Source of the DNA: Lingula anatina
Lineage: Eukaryota; Brachiopoda; Lingulata; Lingulida; Lingulidae
Reading direction: 5' to 3'
Length of the DNA: 64,000 nucleotides
Assembly: GCF_001039355.2 (NCBI RefSeq)
Contig: NW_019773847.1
Span: forward strand, 752,725 to 816,724
Shown here: piece after piece, positions 26,501 to 38,600 of the stretch
Numbering within the stretch: position 1 is the stretch's first letter
How the letters are laid out: every line of letters starts with the position of its first letter
Position numbers and translations under genes: made by a program
The notes under the pieces: generated by a model
What the model saw: the letters and a program-made list of their open reading frames with translations, nothing else
Told to the model about the DNA's origin: nothing
Databases searched by the model: none

Positions 26501-29463
26501 TTAAATCATGTAGAGATTGCCTGTCTAGAAAATTTAATATAGCAGCTAGGGTTTGAATTGTTTTTTTCTGATATATTGAAAATTCAGTAAAATAAATATT
26601 TTATTCCTCCTGGGATACCTGGAGAGATGTAAAGACAAATGTTTTTAAAGATTTCAAATGCACGTTCTTTTAGGTTACTAACAAAAACATCAACTGCTTG
26701 TTTTTCCAGTATCACAGTATTCAGCAATGGCACTCTATATTTCAACATGGTACGGGGCCGTGATGCAGGCACATACAAGTGTGTGGGAATTAGCCAGCAA
26801 GGAAAAGTCCAAAGATTTACCTCAGAATTAAAAGTGGCAGGTAAGGAGCTAAATTGAGATGGAAGGATCAACTGCCCTGTAAATTATTTCCAGTAAGGTG
26901 TTACAGTATAATTTCTAATATGATGCACACATGGCTTTATTTAGACAGAGAAGATCAAGGATCTATCTTGACTTCAGAGAAACTTTTATTTCAAAGTTGG
27001 TAGAATTTCTAGCTTTGATGAAAAAGTATTATGGCTCATTCAGAATACAGTATTGAATATATGTATTGCTATATGGCAAAGGGACAGTTGATTGTGTTAG
27101 CTTTTGCTGGAACCATGACAGGTTTCTGTGTGAGGTTATGCAATCAACTTTTTACCTATTGAATAGTGACTACAGGGATGCTAAAATTATGTCATACAGA
27201 TCATACTGTCAACAGGGGAAGAACTGAGAACAACACAAATTGATCATCAAAAATTAAGTTGAGTGTGCATGAATGTGTATACTGGGCCACCCTGTATAAG
27301 TTCAGTTATACTGTTCACAACAAAAAGAGTGAGACAGCATGGTGTGACTCAGTAAATATAACATTACTCAAAACCAGGCAAGAGGTGTAAAACTCCAGGG
27401 CACCAGATTAATTATCTTGTTAAAGATGGGGTGGGTGGGAGGGGAGGGGAAGCACCAGCCACAGAATACTGGAAAATAAAACCAAAGATCACAGATCAAG
27501 GAAAATAAATGGATTTTCCAGCAAAATCACAAAATAAATATGTTTCATGGATCATGGCTTTGGAGTGTTTCTAGAATAGCTGGGAAATAAATTTGGCTGA
27601 TCGTGGGCACAGATTTAACATATCTTCCTCCTTTGAAAAGTTTTTCCAATTTTCATTTACCATAAGGCCCTCTCTGTAAAAATTGTAACTTGATCTAAAG
27701 GCTTTGGGCTATCCCAGCAGGCACTAAATAGAGTGATCTAATGGTATCTGCTGCAGTTAGGTAATAGTTAACTAATAAGATGCCTAATTTAGGTGGAAGT
27801 AGGCTTATGTTCTACCTGGATAACTGGGCACTCTCATACTGGAGAAGATTGTGAAGTCCAAAATGTGGAATAAGTTTTACAAATGGCTTGTATCATTTGA
27901 TCATTAAACCTTTGCTGGTGGTATATAATCATTGCATTAGTCCTGTATAGTTTGAAGGCTGTAACTTTTGGCTGAAAGAGAACAAGAATGGAGGATTATG
28001 TAAGAAGAATTAGTGAAATATGAAAGTATATTAGTGTCACTATCAAATGTCACAGGCAGTCATTGTGCAGCCACGACAAAGAATTGTATAATGGGAGTTG
28101 GTGAAATGTGAATTAAATGTATCTTCACTTCACAGCCATAATATTGTTCCATTGCTGAATAAGCTTTGGTTTGACAAGAGGGAGCTGATAAATGGGAAGT
28201 TTTAATTGAGAACTATGGGAGACATACGGATGACAGAGAGAGGATTGAAATTGAAATCTTATCAGCTGTAATTGAGATATTTTATTCAGCTCTGTGAAGA
28301 ATTTCTCATTATGTGTGGGCAGTTATGAACTTAAACAATGGTCGTGTAGCCAAACCATAATTAAATTGTTTCTTTTCCTTTATTATTTTTGGAAGAATCT
28401 GTTTATTGAGTTAATTTTCTAAATGTCAGATGTATGTGACATTAAGACACCAGCAACATAATTAAAATGTAAGAATAGAACATTAGGTATATTCCTATAT
28501 GTATGAAGAAAGTAACAATAATAATTTTAATAATAATAATAATAATAGATCAACAGCTGGCGTGGAAAGGTATCGCTCAACTTAATCCAATTTCTCAAGT
28601 ACTGATCCAGCTCTCATGGCTGGCCTGACTCGCATTTACAAGGAATTGCATTGTCTAATTATCCCAGAAAACAAGAAGATAAAGCAATTATTCAGTATGA
28701 AAATCAAATTGGAGTAATTGACTAAACAGTCCATATGCCCAACTTCATTTACAGGATATTTCCCCGGAGATTGCTGTCTTTTAGATAAGTTGTTTATTGT
28801 TGAAAAAGCACACATTAATGGCCAAAGGGATATTTGATGTGGATTTTTAATGTGATTTGGTGGAGGTTTTTGCCACATGTTCTGATGTTGTTAAACTTTT
28901 AATTATGGGTGCTTTAATTATGAAACTTATGAATAAGTGCATTACCATTGCTAGATTTGGTGTCAATTGATGAAGCAAGATATAAAAAATTATAACTTAA
29001 GGATGAAAAATAGAAAACCACATTTTAAATAGTCATCCTTTTCAAACATGAAGGATAAAGTACTCATTAAACTTCATATCTACTTTTAGTCAGTGTCACA
29101 CAATTATTAACAGAAAATTTCTGATAAGCAGGCTATCTTAATACATTCAGCATTGATTTGAATGTCAACATGAAATGACAGGACGTCATTATGTTTCCTG
29201 TGACAAACCTCAGGGAAACATACCAGAGCAGTGATTATGATATACTGCATCTGCTTGTCTAACAAATCATGTTAGAATAGTTATTTTTTAAATTCTTTGG
29301 GCATTCACATACCCTTTGGGTATATTTTCATTGTTATCTGAAGAACATACACAAACATAATGTAAGATTATTGGTTAAATATGTCTTATTTTTTCATCGG
29401 AGGTGGTTTTAAGTGAGACCTCAACTTCAGGCAGATATGAATGTATCCCACAGATGCAGCTTG

Positions 29464-29519
<56 letters not shown>

Positions 29520-32500
29520 TACTCTCTCTCTCTATCACACACATACATATGCACCTGCGCACATGCAGATTTGTTGAACAGATATAAAACAAAAGAAATG
29601 GGAGGAAATTGGAACGTAAAGTCTGGTCTAATCTCCCTCACTGGGTTTGAGATAAATTTCACTGAGCATTGTAAATTTAGTTTATTCAGCTTTGTTCAAT
29701 ATGGGGGCTGTAAGAAATCTCACTTTCTTTGGCATTAAGGAACAGACATATTCAGACATCCTGTAGATTGGAAGTACCTAGACTTGCATGATGCATCTGC
29801 AAAAGCCACTTTTCACTTTAAAGGTTTCTTTTTTTAATCTGTGAAAGTATGAACAAAAAATAATACTGGGCAGAACAAAATAGTTTTTGTAGACTGAGGG
29901 TGATATGATAAGAATCACAGGGAAGCAGACAAATGTAGGCATCTGAGATAGAAAGCAGAAACGCAGTTAGTGAGTTTATTTAGATCTCGAAGCAGTGTGT
30001 CATAGCTAAAAACACCAAAATAAACATGACAGCCAGCAATTTTCATGTTTTTCCTGCAAGGATGATAGTACTAGGAGAAGGTGCCTTTGAAGTAAGCAGA
30101 ATTAAGTGGATCTTTTTTGCTTTCATTTAGTTTCATGTTGGTGGGAGTTATGGACCCTTGCCAGGAGCAGCTTGTTATAACACATAAGCATCTTCACAGT
30201 GCCAGGTCTGAAGCCAGCCTCACCCAGGGCTAGAAATCACCACATGATTCTAGATAATTAGTGCAAATTCATTTACAAGAAAAACATGAAAAGAAAATGT
30301 TTGAAATTAGATAATTAAGATAGAGGCGACATTAATATATGGGTCATCAAGAACATTGGATTATTCAAATTTTGAAATAAATTTACTGATTTGCTACTGT
30401 ATTGACTGATGACTTAAATTTATTGGTTATGTGTGGTTTACATATGAAGCACATTTAATTGGGTGGTGAATGCTTATTTGTGTTGGAAGGTTTACATACA
30501 AGAACACTGTTTTATCATGGTGTTGCTCAAATTCTTTGATCTCCCCCAGGATCCAACATAACAGGAAGTTCTTGAGTGTTTTTGCCGTTTCTCATGAGAA
30601 CACGTTTCCATGTCTAAAAGTTTAGCAGAATAAGCTGATATACACATAAGTTTCAGAAAAAGGTTAAGTTGGGTGACAGATGCATTCAGCCAACAGCAAT
30701 TTGTCCAGGATTTATTTCTTATGCCCTAAAATTTTTGTCATTTTTTTAAGGTGCACATTTTGTTGAAAAAAAATTGCATTATAGATGAAAATTTCAGGTT
30801 CCTGAGCAAAGACTTCAACTTTGCTTTTAAAATTTCACGCAAAGCCTACATCAGCATCATGCATGCTTTTAGTGTTACACATGAAGAACATGTCTGCATG
30901 AAATCAAAGGCAGGCAAAAAAAATCCCAGGAGTTGTTGTATAAATGGTTTACTACTACTTAATGCTGCACTGTTTAGATGTGAACATTTGGGAAGCCTTT
31001 ACTGCTCTGGCTTGTTTAAAGAGTACCCATGTTCAAAAGTAACACCTGAAGTGATGTTATGTCTGTTTAAGGGCCAGCTGGTTCAGATCAGTAAACAAGT
31101 GAATGGGAATAATGACCTAATCATGAATAAGTCCTGTTTTAAGGCTAAAAACATGTATGATAATGTGGGGTATTGAACAGGCCGATGAAAGGCATTCATA
31201 TTTGTTTTTTGCTTTCACTTGTTTTACACTGTTGCTTCACCTCATGGCTTCTATCCAGTGTAGACAGGCTAATAAAAGGATTTTCAGCTTCTGTTTCACC
31301 CTCATGAATGCACATAAAGCACTTCAAAGCCCAGGAATTGCATATCATTTTCATTTCTAGCTCCCCAAAAACTGTTTTTTTCATCAACAGAACCAACAAA
31401 GTTTGACACCAAAGAAGCTGGTGACAGATATGCTAACAGTATTTATTTTTTGGCAAAACTAATTGATAATTTGTTTTTCCTTTTCAGCACTGGAGGACTT
31501 AACTGCCAAGTCATTTGAGCCCCGTATTCCAGCCCATAGAGCCACTGTTGTTCCTGTAGGAGAACGTTTTGAGTTACTGTGTCTACCCCCAAATGGGTTC
31601 CCAGCTCCAACAGTGAGGTGAGATGGAAGTTGATATGTTTGGAAATACACCTCTCTTATTGATACCTTTTCAAAAATTAAAGCATTTACCCAATCTCCTC
31701 TCTCTAAAAAAATCTGTTATTGAAAGTGTATGTCTAAAGAGCCATGTCCATTCCATTGATAGGTATTTGTATTGTTGGAGGAGGTCCTGTGTCTGTGTAT
31801 GTATATGCATATGCAAGCTGCGCAGTTGAAACTTCCGCTAAACTTTAAGATACATACAAAGCCAATTTTTTGCCACAAAAACCGACCAAATGCCAGCATA
31901 TAGTTTCAAGTAGTATAACTAAGAGAATTACCAAAAGGCATTGTTTAATTTTACCCAAAAATGATGTTTGAACGGATTTTTCTGCTAGCATTCTATGCTG
32001 GATGTCAATGGGGCAGAAAAGTAGGTCATGAAAGTAGGTTAAATTTCCGACCAAAAATTTAAAGAAAGGAGCAGACTAAAGCTCTTTGGCTGATCGAGTG
32101 ATCTATTCAGTTTATCCCTTGGCATGTCGAATTTATTTGAGTCATATAAGAAACTAGTAGAAGTGGTTTACATGTGTTAATGGGAATCCACACTCCACTG
32201 ATGCTCGGTTTGTATGTACCTTTAAAAGGAGTTATAATGACTCTGCAACCATCATATTTGTAATGACTATTCAGTTAAGGTACTTTTTTGTAATAATTTT
32301 TGTACCAGTGTCCGATCTTTTATTTCTCTGTATTTTTCCCTGACTGGAATGCAAAACAAAAAGTTGCTGGAAACTTTCCTTATTTTATTGCTGCTTGGGG
32401 TGGTATAGTTTGTCACTGTCAGAGGGGAACCTTTTCTATGGCTCTGCAGATAAAAACTGACCTTTTCGGTGTATGAGGTAGTCAGTGGAGGTGTTTAGTT

Positions 32501-35500
32501 GAATTGCAGCAATCCCGCAAAACGAAGAATGGATTTTTGTGAAAGTTGATTTGACAGGCTCTCATGTCTTTGCTCCATTCTGTAAGAACACCCAGAAATG
32601 CACAGTTTTGTTTTTCATTTTTCACATATTGTAAATATTGAAAACAGATTGCAGTATTTGGGACCTGTTTATCCCAACTATGCAATTGAAAATGTTTTAA
32701 TGGCTACCTTTCATAATAAAACAGCTTATCTAGTATAAGTCAATTGTTTTGACAAGTGATATAAATGATATTTGAAAGTGAGCTAACAGTTTTATTGAAA
32801 AATAAAAAATTGTACACAAAATGCCTGTTTTGAATGATGACTTGGAGAACAGTGTTTTCATTCTGCTACTGCTCTGTTTAGATTTATACTGTACACCTGT
32901 CAGACGGAAGGAGACATTTGTCATTGTAACATAATGTATACCACTTGTAACATGACATGACTAGGAACAACAACTGCCACACTTTATCTTCATTACTGGG
33001 ATATGTTTACCAACAGATGTCTTGTAAAATAGAAGAATTACTTGAAGACACCAGGCAATATTTATGGCTTATTTTCCCCCATTCTTCACAACCTTACATC
33101 TTTTCTATGTTAATGTTTATATAAAATGTGCTTGGATATGGATTTTATCTAGATATTTCTTTTTTTTTGTACTTTGTGTGCAAATACGTGTTGGTAAATG
33201 TATTTTGGTTAGAAAAAGGGATTGGGAGACAAGTTACTGTTAGTAATTGCACTGTTTATTTTAATGGGCTCAGTTTGTTTAAATTGAATTTTTCTTCTTG
33301 ATTTAGCTTTCTAGATTGGGCATCTAAACTTCTTCAGAAAGCCCAAATTTTAATTGCAGTATACTTAAACTGAAGCTTTTGTTTATAACATGAATTTGAG
33401 TAAAGAGGTTAAGTTATTTGGGTTTAAAATTTTGACATTTAAGGTACTACACATTCACCAGTATGTTTTTTTTAAATAAAACACATGTATTTTCAAGTTT
33501 TGAATAGTCTTTGAATCTCAAAATTTACCAGTATGATTTTTTTCATATTTTGCCTGGAGATCATAGAATATTAATAAGATGCTGTAAGATGAACAGGATG
33601 ACTGTTAAATGCCTATGGAATTAAAACTTACAATGTAACTAATCTTATAGATGGCTGAATCCAAGCAACACATACATAACTAACAGTGGCCGTGTTCGTA
33701 TTGAAGACACTTCTCTGGTCATTACGTACACAGAGAAAGAAGACACTGGCAACTACACCTGTGTGGCTAGTAATATGGCGGGCAACAGGACCAGGAAGGT
33801 CCAGATTGTAGTTTCTGGTAAGTTTATAAATCTTCACTTATTCACAGGGAGAGAAATGTTTATTTTCTTCACTCAACAGTTCTGAAATCTTTAACTGGCT
33901 TAAATTGTCTTAAATTCTCACTGTTTAGTATATAAATTTTCTAGGCAAGTCATAAAACTTACAAATTTACCATATGCCATAGAAAAGCATTGGATCATGG
34001 CTGTTGGACTTGTGCAGATTCTCAAAGAAAAAATAGCTCGGAGTAAATGTTTTTCATACAAGTCAGTTGTAGATACATATGGCCTATATTTGGAGATACA
34101 TCGAACATTATTTTATGCATTTTGACTTAGTTTTTCAAGTCTGCCATCAAAACTAAAAATTTTAATTGAATTAATAGATTCCTTTCAGTAATCGTCCGTA
34201 ACTAATGATGAACCTTCAGCCTCGCCTAGAAAAAAATGCAACATCAAAAAATCCCGAGGATAGACCTTGTCAGAATGAGGTCATGCTGAGAAACACCTTT
34301 GGTCTTTTTGCATGAACTCTCAACTTTTGTATCACCTTTGCAGATGTGCAGTAATTTTCTATGATAAATCACATATCATGCAGAATGTAGTTGTACAGAG
34401 GCATTATCAGAGGTAAACCCATGGTGATAAATCATGTTCTAACCATGTGAAGACAGCCTAGGATTTGTGAAGCAAATTTTTCTGAGATGCTGGGAGAAGA
34501 TAAGGATATGACATATAAATTCAACTGGTTGACACTTTGTTACCGCATGTTACCTAAAAAAAGAAAAAGAATTAATGAGAAAAACATTTCAGAAGTCCCC
34601 CCTCTGTTAAAGAAGACAGCAAATTCCTCACCTTTCTTTTTGTCTGCCCTCTTATATTTATCTTTGTCAACAACATCCCGTGCATGTATCTTGTCAGCAG
34701 CTTCAGTAAGTTGAGTTATGATAATGACTTCAGACCCAGGACTAATGAGACTGTTCACATAGTTTTCTGTAATGTCTTCTGTTCCAAGTTGCATGACCTG
34801 GATGTAATGACTGGTCTTGTTGGTTATTCAGGTTCTTTGGACTCTGATGTTCTTTTTCACCAATTAGTAAGCCGAGACAAGTTTGAAAAATTTTACTACA
34901 TATTTTACCCCTACCTCCTCTATTTTGGACATGAGTTTTCTCTTAAATATTAAGTTTTGTCCCAACATGCTGTGCATTTCCTTTTTTTGTGGTTTGTTCA
35001 CACTTATCTTCACTTTAATTTGAGTTTGGATCACAAGGTTATAAATAGATGCCGAACATAACACAATTTTTTTTGTATTCAAGCAAAAATATTTTGAAAA
35101 TTACTCAGTTTAAGAGTTGAGAATCTATTGATTTTTGATGAGTGCAGGATAGATTGGAGAGGGTGTATCCTGTGTTTATTTAGTGCTTCTTTTTGCAAGA
35201 GTCAAAATCAACATTTTGTATTGTTTAACTAAGTCTTTTTCTACCTTCTCTCCAGTTGCCTCTACTACCATCATTGCTGGTCAAAGTGGCACTTCAGTCC
35301 CAGTTCTCTATTCAATATCCCCAACCATCACCGATCACACCAGTTATAACAGACCTTATTAAATCAGCTACAACAGGCTTATTAGTTCAATCTAGACTTT
35401 TCACAAACTTCACTTTTACAGTTGCCCCCACCATCATCAAAGGCCCAAGTCCTACCTGGGTGGAAGAAGACGAGGAAGCAGTGATGGAATGCCGTGTGAC

Positions 35501-35605
35501 TGCGACACCCTACCCTGTCACACAGATCAGGTGGATGAAAAACAATGAATTGTTGGCTCAGGTATGTATTCTTTTACTTGGTTGTTTGGCATTTTGAGGA
35601 TATTG

Positions 35606-35666
<61 letters not shown>

Positions 35667-38600
35667 GAAAATGTTAAAACTACATACTTCATTTTGAATT
35701 TTTTTATTTTTTAGATATATTTTATCAGCCTGAGGGGGATAAGAATTAGTTTTATATTAAAAAGAAAACATATTAAAAAGTGATTTTTTAGAAAAAAATT
35801 AGTAACATGTATTCCAAATTTTTCTGTTATTTATCGATTCTTTTTGTCAAATTTGTTTGTTTGGAAAGTGCCCCTTGTTGTTGACTAGAAGATATAAAAA
35901 AAACAGGCGTTTGTTTGTGGTCTCATATTTTTCTTCTATTCAATTATTTGCTGCAGTAAAATACTTCTAGAAAGAGGATTTTTTAAACACATGGCACTAG
36001 ATTTAAGGCATGAATTAAGTTAAAGACCATTTTAGTGTCCATTTAGCTTTCAGCTCAGGTCTGTGCTGTGACTTTTACATGATGGACATGCCGTATTACA
36101 TTTGTCTTAAACATGTGTACAATGTTGTTATTTGCTGTGTCACACGTCAGCCTGTCAGAACCAGTTTGGAACAATTTAACTTTGTCTCTGTCACTGATCT
36201 TTAAGGCTATTGAGCAAATATTGCGTGAAAAAATAATGTTGATAAAATCCAGTCAGTTTTATTACTCAGAATGAAAAAGTTGACAGGTTTCATAAAACCA
36301 ACCACCAGTTTTATTGATTTTAAGAGAAAATATGAAAGGATATCTGATGTGGCTGGGTAATAGTCTTAGTAGTACTTTGCTTCAATTATAAATTGAGAAG
36401 AAAAAACTAGTTGTTAAATATATTTTAAGAAGATTCTGGTCATGCTAACAGATAAGATAACAGAAAGAAAAAGGAAGAATAAAATAGATTAGAAAGAGAG
36501 CAGATACAGATTCCTCCAAGAAGAAACCAAAGCTGAAAAGCATACCAACAAATTTCTCTGGCGGGACTGCCCTTTAGCCTTCCACTCATCTGAGCAATGC
36601 AGAACCTGGTCTGCCTGTCACTGCTGGCATAACAACGAGGCCCTCTCACTGACTGACAGGGCCAAATGAAGTGAAGTGGCAAGCACCACTGATTTGTAAT
36701 GGCTGTTGAATTCCAGCAACTGATTTTTCTTTCTGGACAGCAATTGATGTGTCTAACTAGGGTGGTAGAGTTCTCTCTTGTAGAGTTGTGTTCTGTGTTT
36801 TGAGAACCAGAGTGAAGGAGAAGGGTAATTTTTGTGTGATGTTGTATCAGCCTTGCTCCAAATTTTTTCCATATTTTAAGTGGCATCTTAATTATTTTTA
36901 ATTCAGATGTGTAGCATCATTTTAGATTGTCTCAAAAAAATAAAGCCCTTTATAAGCCCATATATTATGAACAATGCTGTGATAAAACGGTAGTTGTTTT
37001 GAGTGAAAAATGATCAGATAGTCTCACCTGTCAGGAAATGGTTTAAAGTTCCAAAGAAATATTTCAGATAAATTAAAGAGTTTCAAAAGAAGAGGTGTTA
37101 ACCACATCTTTAGGCAACAGAAGCTGATGCCTATCAAAAAAGGTCCCTTTTAGTTTGTCTTTTATTTGAGGTTGTACTTAAATACCCCTAGGGTATATTT
37201 GCTTGTTGACCATAGTTGTTTTACTGGGTGGAGTGTTTTCTTTTTGTAAGGAACAGGTGTTGAAAGTTCAGCAATGACACTGTGAATTGGAAAAAACATG
37301 GACTGTAATTTTGGCTTCACATGTGAGAGAACTCTCTCCAGGGTGGATAGAACATGCTTGCCTTGAGGCACTGGTTATCACTCATTCCATCTTCCCTTTA
37401 TTAGTGCCTGTTTCACAAAGGAACTTTAGCCCTAAAGTTGTTCTAAACTTTAAGACCAAAAAATCCAGTATACTTTCACATGAGATAAATCATAATTCTT
37501 CAATTAAATGAAATATTGCTAATTGATGTATTAGGTCAATGCTTTCTGTATTTTAAATAGATGACTAGATTTCTTTTGAACTGAAGTAGACTAAGTTTTT
37601 GGTCTTAAAATTCAGACCAATTTATGGGCTAAAGATCTTTTGTGAAACTGACTACATTAGGGTGCCCGTTACTGCCAAGGATGATGTACAAATGTGAGTT
37701 AATTTTAGGTTCTCATGCAGCATTGTGTTTCAAGCCATGTCATGGGTTGTTAGAAGTTAAGGTGTTACTCTGGTCACTCTCTGTGACATTATCAGTCACC
37801 CTGTCCTGGTCCAGACTGGTGATAGCCAGTGGTCAGGCAATGCTGATAGGTTGTGCTGATAGAAATTTCTGTGCTTGTAAACAAGTTATTTGCATATTCC
37901 ACTGTTTTTATAATGGATAAACAATTGAATTTGTGGATACAAACACAGTTGCTTTTTCTCCCTAAAGTTGGAGCCATCATCAGTTTGATTGACAGAGAGC
38001 TGCTTTAAAATCTGAAACTAATTGTGAAATTCCGCCTCTGAATCCACATTAGCTGCTTTGTGGATAATTTAATTTTGAAACAATTTTGAGGGGCACATTA
38101 AGTTTTACTGTCCTATTTTAAACTCCCTTTAAATTTGACAGGTTCTCCTCATGTTAAAGGAATTCTGCCAGGATCTTAAAGTTGTGCTTTTCTTTCTCAA
38201 ACTGTAGGGCCATAAACAAGGTGTTATGATGTGACAGTATTTTAACTCTTGGTTGTAATAAATAAATAAAAAAAATTATTGCAATTATTATCATTGAAAA
38301 AATATTTTCAGAATCGTCGTTTCTCAGTGAACCAGGCCACTGGTGTGCTACGAGTGCGTGATGTGTTCCTCTCTGATGCTGGAGAGTATGCCTGCAGTGT
38401 TAACACCACTGGTTTCCCTGTGGTGACCTCTAGTCCAGCCCCACTGACTGTGAGAAGTAAGTGACTGTGTCTTTTTGATATGGAAGTCAAATAAGAGATA
38501 GGAATTCAAGCATTTTAGTTGATGATTTAAATGTTGATAAGTGTCATTTGTAAAATACGTATGTAAGATTTAAACATTTAATGGAATGTAACTGTTTGAT

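Larger units (their letters stand above)
35562..38311 (+). other. PTK7: PTK7 intron 10 with GT microsatellite and an inverted-repeat element
   Basis: Interrupts the Ig5 coding sequence. It contains the (GT)n array just after the donor and the 251-bp inverted-repeat element at 37405-37655, both listed separately. A 148-codon minus-strand frame at 36440-36886 has no recognisable domain and is not called. Confidence 0.7.

Noticed and set aside
29386-29738. Open frames with Cys-Val or His-Thr repeats
   Set aside because: Direct translations of the CA microsatellite at 29466-29516.
30751-31176. 141-codon plus-strand open frame in PTK7 intron 7
   Set aside because: It opens with GTG rather than ATG, shows no domain or repeat structure, and adding it as an exon would break no gap in PTK7.
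36440-36886. 148-codon minus-strand open frame in PTK7 intron 10
   Set aside because: No recognisable family and no splice or signal-peptide evidence; likely chance, although the local sequence is less AT-rich.
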